56,010 bases of DNA from Theristus sp. LFF4_11. Lineage: Eukaryota; Nematoda; Chromadorea; Monhysterida; Xyalidae. Shown here piece by piece: positions 52,108 through 56,010 of this stretch. Position 1 is the stretch's first letter, and the number at the start of each line of letters is the position of its first letter. A program made the translations under genes and the position numbers. Below the pieces are notes generated by a model that was not told the origin of the DNA, ran no database searches, and worked only from the letters and a program-made list of their open reading frames with translations. The stretch covers positions 1-56,010 of the forward strand of contig JASANC010005047.1 in NCBI GenBank assembly GCA_030248135.1. Reading direction: 5' to 3'.

Positions 52108-52582
52108 AATTCTCAGTAGACAGTAAAGAGCGTGTGGTCGAGTTTTTTCAACTTGGCCTCTGTTGAAGAATTGCAGACGCATGGTATGACTAATATTTAT
52201 TTTAGTCTGCTTTTATATTGTCTAGACAAACGCCCACTGATTGTCAGAGGAGCTAAATCCTATAAAAGGCGGAGTCTGTGTTGCTTCATCATTCATTGTC
52301 ATCAAAAATGGCTATGCAAGACGCATTCACCGACTTTTTCGACACGTTCGATTTTCCCGAAACTCAACCAGACCCGCCTGTGTCGCAGCAACAAACTCAG
52401 GCTTATCGAGGACCAACTCCAAAGTTGCAAGCTGCCGCTGAGCAGGCTGTTGGTGCTTTCATCGATTCTTTTGTACCTGAAGAGGTACCTGCGAAAAAAC
52501 AACAACGCCGCACACTCAAGCCAAAGCTCCTGCCACCTCCATTGTTTGAACCCCAGTCAAACTTGGAGACCATCGTTGATTC
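52035..52582 (+). repeat. Inverted repeat, left arm (promoter and 5' ends of ORFs D and E)
   Basis: The exact reverse complement, as far as I can read, of 55463-56010. It may extend left to 51957, but the partner would lie outside the window. The right edge is the junction TTGATTC|CACAC at 52582/52583. Confidence 0.92.
52209..52268. promoter_or_regulatory. Divergent promoter with two TATAAAAG boxes (copy 1, inverted)
   Basis: TATAAAAG on the minus strand at 52209-52216 (towards ORF E) and on the plus strand at 52261-52268 (towards ORF D). They are separated by about 44 bp of GC-moderate DNA. Confidence 0.7.
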
Positions 52583-52703
52583 CACACAAAGTGTACAGGG
52601 TGTGCAGATGGAGGTTCAAAGCGGTAGGAATTTCGCAATGTATTGGCACGCACGGTACAAATGCTGTCAGCATTTCTGCATACTGTTTAACGAAGCTATG
52701 TAA
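52308..52703 (+). pseudogene. ORF D fragment (copy 1), fused to minisatellite DNA
   Basis: Starts MAMQDAFTDFFDTFDFPETQ and matches ORF D of copy 2 up to base 52582, then runs into the 22-bp repeat and the DNA downstream of ORF A until a stop at 52703. The lysine-rich half and the overlap with ORF C are lost. The start at 52308 was chosen because the upstream in-frame ATG (52278) lies only 10 bp past the TATA box. Confidence 0.75.
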
Positions 52704-52819
52704 TTTATGTGGCCCGAAGGCCAGAGTTTATTTGGGCCATAGGCCTCTTTTTGTATTTTTATATTTTTTTCATTTTTTTTGTTGATTTTTTGTTTTTCTT
52801 CTTCTTTTTGCCATTTCGA

Positions 52820-53281
52820 TTACCACATATCGTCCATCGTAGTATCACAGAAGTAGCGAACCCTGAGTGCGGCCGACAGCGGTTCAACGAGACGCTTGTA
52901 GGTCTCCTTGTGGCTGTTGAAATTGCAAAACCAGCGAATCACCGCTCGACGAATGATGCGTGAGCCCTCCAGTGCGGTGACGAAACAGTCGAACAACAGT
53001 TTGTGGTTGAGTTCGTCCCACACTTGGTTGTGGAACTGCAGAAAGTTGGCGGCCACACTCATATCGCACCGGTGGCGTCGATTTCCATCGTCGTGATCGT
53101 TGCACTGCGGGCACCAGTCCTTGATGTTTCCTTCAACAACATGAAACACGGACTCCACGTGTTGCTCGACAAACAGGTCATCGATTTTCGACAATTCGCT
53201 CTCCAACGTTGAACGAGCCCACGCTTCGTACATCTCGAACTCGTCACTGGGCACTTGCACCGTCATTGGGAACGCAGGCAT
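52820..53281 (-). CDS. ORF A (copy 2): 153-aa CxxC-x9-HxC protein
   Basis: Same predicted protein as 49733-50194, with the same AATAAA downstream at 52727. The T run upstream of the ATG differs, so the TATA box is TATATAAAA rather than TATATATAA. See copy 1 for the description. Perfect protein conservation against small non-coding changes hints at recent duplication or selection. Confidence 0.75.
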   Translation of the reverse strand: MPAFPMTVQVPSDEFEMYEAWARSTLESELSKIDDLFVEQHVESVFHVVEGNIKDWCPQCNDHDDGNRRHRCDMSVAANFLQFHNQVWDELNHKLLFDCFVTALEGSRIIRRAVIRWFCNFNSHKETYKRLVEPLSAALRVRYFCDTTMDDMW

Positions 53282-53483
53282 GGCTGTTGTTGTTGATTGC
53301 TGTTGTCAGGTTGAAGAGTGAATGAAAGATCTTTAGAACTACGCAGTTTTATATATCTCGATGGCTACCAATAAGTGGGTGGAGTCTAAAATATTATGTG
53401 GCATTTGCATGCCTTTCTTTTTGGATTTCGCAATTTTTATTCAATGAGTTGCAATAAAACACATACAAAGTACAACAAAACAA

Positions 53484-54119
53484 TCAAGTAATCAGTTCAC
53501 GCAGAGTGACACTGACCCTTGGTTCAGTTACACTCAAATCAACTGGAACAGAATGAGTAAAAATGTCGTTCGTCGGAGGTCGCATTACCAACAAATCACC
53601 AGTTTTCACTGGGACAGCGACCACGCTGCCTGGTCGAGAAAAAATCACCTTACGAGAAGCACCAAATGAAAGACTTGCGATCTGAGCGTCGTCGATCATG
53701 CCGATCTTGCCATCTTTGTGATGCCCCACGTAATCTTTCCCGGACTGGTAGAGGTTGACCAGGGCGTAGTTGAAACCACGTCTGGTGACCGTGTTGACAC
53801 GATCCACGAGCGCTTTGATGACCGGATCCCATGGTTGGCCAGGCATTGCGGTGCCGCTGTACTTGTACGTCAAGCCCTCCTCACTGTAGGCCACTTGTCT
53901 TCGACAGATGTTGCGCCATTTTCCAGCGACGAAGACGGATGTTTTTTCGGGAGCAAGCCACGGCAGTTGCAGGAGATAGTGAAGAATTTCGTCGCTCAGT
54001 GCTTTGTCTTCAATGAATAAACCACATGCCACATTCAGGAATGAGTCTGGAAACTCAGTGCACGGCTCAGTCGATGCAACCTTTGCTTCTTGAATCTTGG
54101 TAACCAAGTCGTCAGTCAT
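53484..54119 (-). CDS. alkB: AlkB-type 2-oxoglutarate/Fe(II) dioxygenase, copy 2
   Basis: 211 aa, identical to copy 1 except Tyr at residue 85 (LTYKYSG). All iron ligands (H134, D136, H189) and arginines R201 and R207 are kept. AATAAA is at 53436-53441. The AT-rich region about 100 bp upstream differs from copy 1 by a short indel that breaks the TATATATA run, so the two copies might be expressed differently. This is the copy within the intact gene order A, AlkB, B, C, D. Confidence 0.93.
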   Translation of the reverse strand: MTDDLVTKIQEAKVASTEPCTEFPDSFLNVACGLFIEDKALSDEILHYLLQLPWLAPEKTSVFVAGKWRNICRRQVAYSEEGLTYKYSGTAMPGQPWDPVIKALVDRVNTVTRRGFNYALVNLYQSGKDYVGHHKDGKIGMIDDAQIASLSFGASRKVIFSRPGSVVAVPVKTGDLLVMRPPTNDIFTHSVPVDLSVTEPRVSVTLRELIT

Positions 54120-54294
54120 CGTGAAGCAAACTCGTAAATGAAAAGTAACCCCTTGACAAGTTCAACAACGAAACAAGCATGTTTATGACTCATTTCGTCT
54201 AGAAGAGATTTCGCAATATGTATGCAATATAAAGCAAATCCGATTTCATTACAATGACTCACACGAGAAAACAGATTTCATCACATGGTGCAAT

Positions 54295-54693
54295 TTAATC
54301 ATGTACACAGTCAGCATAATTACCATCGTCTGGATTCATGACATAAAGGGTTTTCGCAATATCTGCTTTCAAACGGTAAAAAGATTTTTTGTGCGAAATG
54401 AAATTGTCAAACCAGTGTTTCAGTACATGTTTTGGCGGGGGGCTGTCATTCAGAAAACGAATGAAACGCTCCCAACAAAGATCACGATTGGGAATAGCAT
54501 TCCAAACTATCTCAACATTGCGTTCAAAAATAACACACCACTGTTGTCGACAAATGTGTAGCAATGTTTGTTCCGCGGGGTGGCAGCAACGTGGGCACCA
54601 GTTGTTGATGTTGTCTTCAATTGCGCAACGGACGCTTTGTGCGTGTGCCTCAACAAAGTGCTTATCAATCTCATCAAGTCCTTCCAAACTCAT
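54295..54693 (-). CDS. ORF B (copy 2): 132-aa CxxC-x9-HxC protein
   Basis: Identical in predicted protein to 51205-51603, with the same TATATAAAT box and ATTAAA overlapping the stop. The gene lies 175 bp upstream of the AlkB start and 67 bp downstream of the ORF C stop, all on the minus strand. No family recognised. Confidence 0.75.
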   Translation of the reverse strand: MSLEGLDEIDKHFVEAHAQSVRCAIEDNINNWCPRCCHPAEQTLLHICRQQWCVIFERNVEIVWNAIPNRDLCWERFIRFLNDSPPPKHVLKHWFDNFISHKKSFYRLKADIAKTLYVMNPDDGNYADCVHD

Positions 54694-54760
54694 ATTGAAT
54701 GATTATGTGGCACAAACAGTGCCTATTTATATAAGGTCCAACCAACTTAAATAGATTTTT

Positions 54761-55165
54761 TTACCTCAACATGCTCACACACGCAACCACAAAATCAGAC
54801 AGCAATGTTACACAATCTTGAATAAACGAAACAACCTGCACCCAAATGCTTGGTGGGAATAAACGGGCATCAATGTGCGAGAACAAAAACAACTGCTTGC
54901 ACACCAGAATCACATCATTGCAACCTTTCAACTTCTGAATGTGTTTTACGGAAACTGCAAACGCTACCAAGTCAGACACCTTCAAAGAGTTTCGAAACAA
55001 AAGAGAGTCACTTGCCAAACTAATCAAGAAAACCGTTGACTTGTCATTCACAGTCAAAAACAGGGACTTTACCGTTTCTCCGTACAAGCAATCAAACTCA
55101 GCACATAACGTTGTAAAAAGACATGGTTTGTTCGTTAAAAAATTTTCTATGAGTTGTTGGCTCAT
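54761..55165 (-). CDS. ORF C: 134-aa protein, start overlaps the ORF D stop (ATGA)
   Basis: Intact only in this copy. Starts MSQQLIENFLTNKPCLFTTL and is helical and fairly hydrophobic (FLISLASDSLLFRNSLKVSD, VVSFIQDCVTLLSDFVV), with six cysteines but no clear metal motif or membrane helix. Its ATG (55165-55163) shares ATGA with the ORF D stop TGA (55164-55162), and no TATA box stands directly upstream. The simplest reading is translation from the ORF D mRNA by termination-reinitiation or leaky scanning. No family recognised. Confidence 0.65.
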   Translation of the reverse strand: MSQQLIENFLTNKPCLFTTLCAEFDCLYGETVKSLFLTVNDKSTVFLISLASDSLLFRNSLKVSDLVAFAVSVKHIQKLKGCNDVILVCKQLFLFSHIDARLFPPSIWVQVVSFIQDCVTLLSDFVVACVSMLR

Positions 55166-55737
55166 AATTCACTGCAACACTTTGAGCAAATGTACACGTT
55201 GATCGCAAAACCTGTAATCAAGTCTTCTTTTTTTGACTCGCCAGCTTTTGACTCGCCAACAGAGACCGTAGCTTTTGTGTCCACGGCTTTTGAAACTGGT
55301 GGTTCCGATTTTTTGACGGTTGGTTTGTCCTCCTCAGCTTTCTTCTTCTTTTCTGGAGGCTTCTCAACGTTGTTCTGTGGATCTCCTCCTCGCTTCAGTA
55401 TCAGTGGTGCAAGAGGTTTTGCTGCTTTTCTTTTTGCTGTTGCCGGCTTTTCGGGAGGAACTGAATCAACGATGGTCTCCAAGTTTGACTGGGGTTCAAA
55501 CAATGGAGGTGGCAGGAGCTTTGGCTTGAGTGTGCGGCGTTGTTGTTTTTTCGCAGGTACCTCTTCAGGTACAAAAGAATCGATGAAAGCACCAACAGCC
55601 TGCTCAGCGGCAGCTTGCAACTTTGGAGTTGGTCCTCGATAAGCCTGAGTTTGTTGCTGCGACACAGGCGGGTCTGGTTGAGTTTCGGGAAAATCGAACG
55701 TGTCGAAAAAGTCGGTGAATGCGTCTTGCATAGCCAT
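55162..55737 (-). CDS. ORF D: 191-aa acidic-then-basic, probably nuclear protein
   Basis: Start chosen at 55737 (AAAATGGC context), about 40 bp from the TATA box; an upstream in-frame ATG at 55767 is too close to that box. The N-terminus is acidic and aromatic (DAFTDFFDTFDFPETQPDPP), then Gln/Pro-rich. The middle and end are Lys/Pro-rich with clusters AKKQQRR, AKRKAAK and EKKKKAEE that look like nuclear localisation signals. It ends ICSKCCSEL. The composition suits a disordered nucleic-acid-binding or transactivator-like protein, but that is inference. Followed by ORF C with a 4-nt overlap. Low complexity makes homology hard to judge. No named family recognised. Confidence 0.7.
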   Translation of the reverse strand: MAMQDAFTDFFDTFDFPETQPDPPVSQQQTQAYRGPTPKLQAAAEQAVGAFIDSFVPEEVPAKKQQRRTLKPKLLPPPLFEPQSNLETIVDSVPPEKPATAKRKAAKPLAPLILKRGGDPQNNVEKPPEKKKKAEEDKPTVKKSEPPVSKAVDTKATVSVGESKAGESKKEDLITGFAINVYICSKCCSEL

Positions 55738-55776
55738 TTTTGATGACAATGAATGATGAAGCAACACAGACTCCGC

Positions 55777-55835
55777 CTTTTATAGGATTTAGCTCCTCTG
55801 ACAATCAGTGGGCGTTTGTCTAGACAATATAAAAG
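55777..55835. promoter_or_regulatory. Divergent promoter with two TATAAAAG boxes (intact copy)
   Basis: TATAAAAG on the minus strand at 55784-55777 drives ORF D; TATAAAAG on the plus strand at 55828-55835 drives ORF E. The 43 bp between them holds TTAGCTCCTCTGACAATCAG. Identical boxes in opposite directions at such a distance are a strong sign of a compact bidirectional promoter. Confidence 0.75.
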
Positions 55836-55937
55836 CAGACTAAAATAAATATTAGTCATACCATGCGTCTGCAATTCTTCAACAGAGGCCAAGTTGAAAA
55901 AACTCGACCACACGCTCTTTACTGTCTACTGAGAATT

Positions 55938-56010
55938 ATGACTTCGTGCTGTTGTGAACAACCAAGAAATCCACAACCCACGTCTGAGAGAATTCAGACG
56001 AACGAGCTGA
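55938..56010 (+). CDS. ORF E, 5' end only (cut by the window end)
   Basis: Starts MTSCCCEQPRNPQPTSERIQ and reaches the window end still open. The start at 55938 gives a leader of about 75 nt from the TATA box; an in-frame ATG at 55863 would leave almost no leader. The inverted partial copy (52107 down to 51957) shows the ORF continuing with NELIRRCFVIGYARAV. No domain can be named. Confidence 0.5.
   Translation, partial: MTSCCCEQPRNPQPTSERIQTNEL

Larger units (their letters stand above)
52583..55045. repeat. Direct repeat of the AlkB block, copy 2
   Basis: Matches 49496-51956. Differences seen: a few single bases, an indel in the AlkB upstream region (GTATATATAAAG in copy 1, GTATGCAATATAAAG here), and T-run length changes. 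Right of 55045 the DNA continues into the rest of ORF C, so this copy is the intact arrangement. Confidence 0.95.
55463..56010. repeat. Inverted repeat, right arm, running to the window end
   Basis: Reverse complement of 52035-52582. The identity covers the 5' part of ORF D, the divergent promoter and the start of ORF E, and has not ended at base 56010. Confidence 0.92.

Overview
The window looks like nuclear DNA of a metazoan, probably a protostome invertebrate; I cannot name the species. The evidence is interrupted genes with GT-AG introns, animal-type gene families (Cys-loop receptor, aquaglyceroporin, PH/coiled-coil/TBC Rab GAP) and very dense small transposable elements. No bacterial operon signals are visible. 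Exon models were built by hand: each stated splice junction keeps the reading frame, and where it did not I say so. Layout: (1) 0.7-1.7 kb, decayed Cys-rich EGF-like exons. (2) 2.8-7.2 kb, plus-strand non-alpha nicotinic-receptor-like subunit. (3) 7.6-9.9 kb, minus-strand aquaglyceroporin, six exons, 321 aa. (4) 14.8-23.2 kb, plus-strand unrecognised 701-aa protein of five modules in 14 exons. (5) 23.4-27.2 kb, minus-strand Ldh2-family malate/lactate-type dehydrogenase lacking its first exon. (6) 29.1-47.2 kb, minus-strand TBC1D2-like Rab GAP with huge repeat-filled introns; the N-terminal half of its PH domain is not in the window. (7) 49.3-56.0 kb, a compact intronless block unlike the rest. 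Repeats include at least four TA-flanked MITE families, a tRNA-derived SINE family, hAT elements (one inside another inside a SINE, with exact 8-bp target duplications), a 148-bp satellite, a LINE 3' end and several minisatellites. Many sit within about 30 bp of a splice site, and some contribute bases to it.  The most interesting region is the last 6.7 kb. It carries short intronless ORFs with individual TATA boxes and AATAAA signals: an AlkB-type 2OG-Fe(II) dioxygenase flanked by two paralogous small proteins sharing C-x2-C-x9-H-x-C, then two ORFs overlapping by ATGA, then a divergent promoter with twin TATAAAAG boxes. A 2.46-kb direct repeat and an inverted repeat of at least 548 bp rearrange this block. 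The architecture suggests a DNA virus or virus-like mobile element, integrated or co-assembled with the host. I recognise no known group, so its viral nature is an inference.
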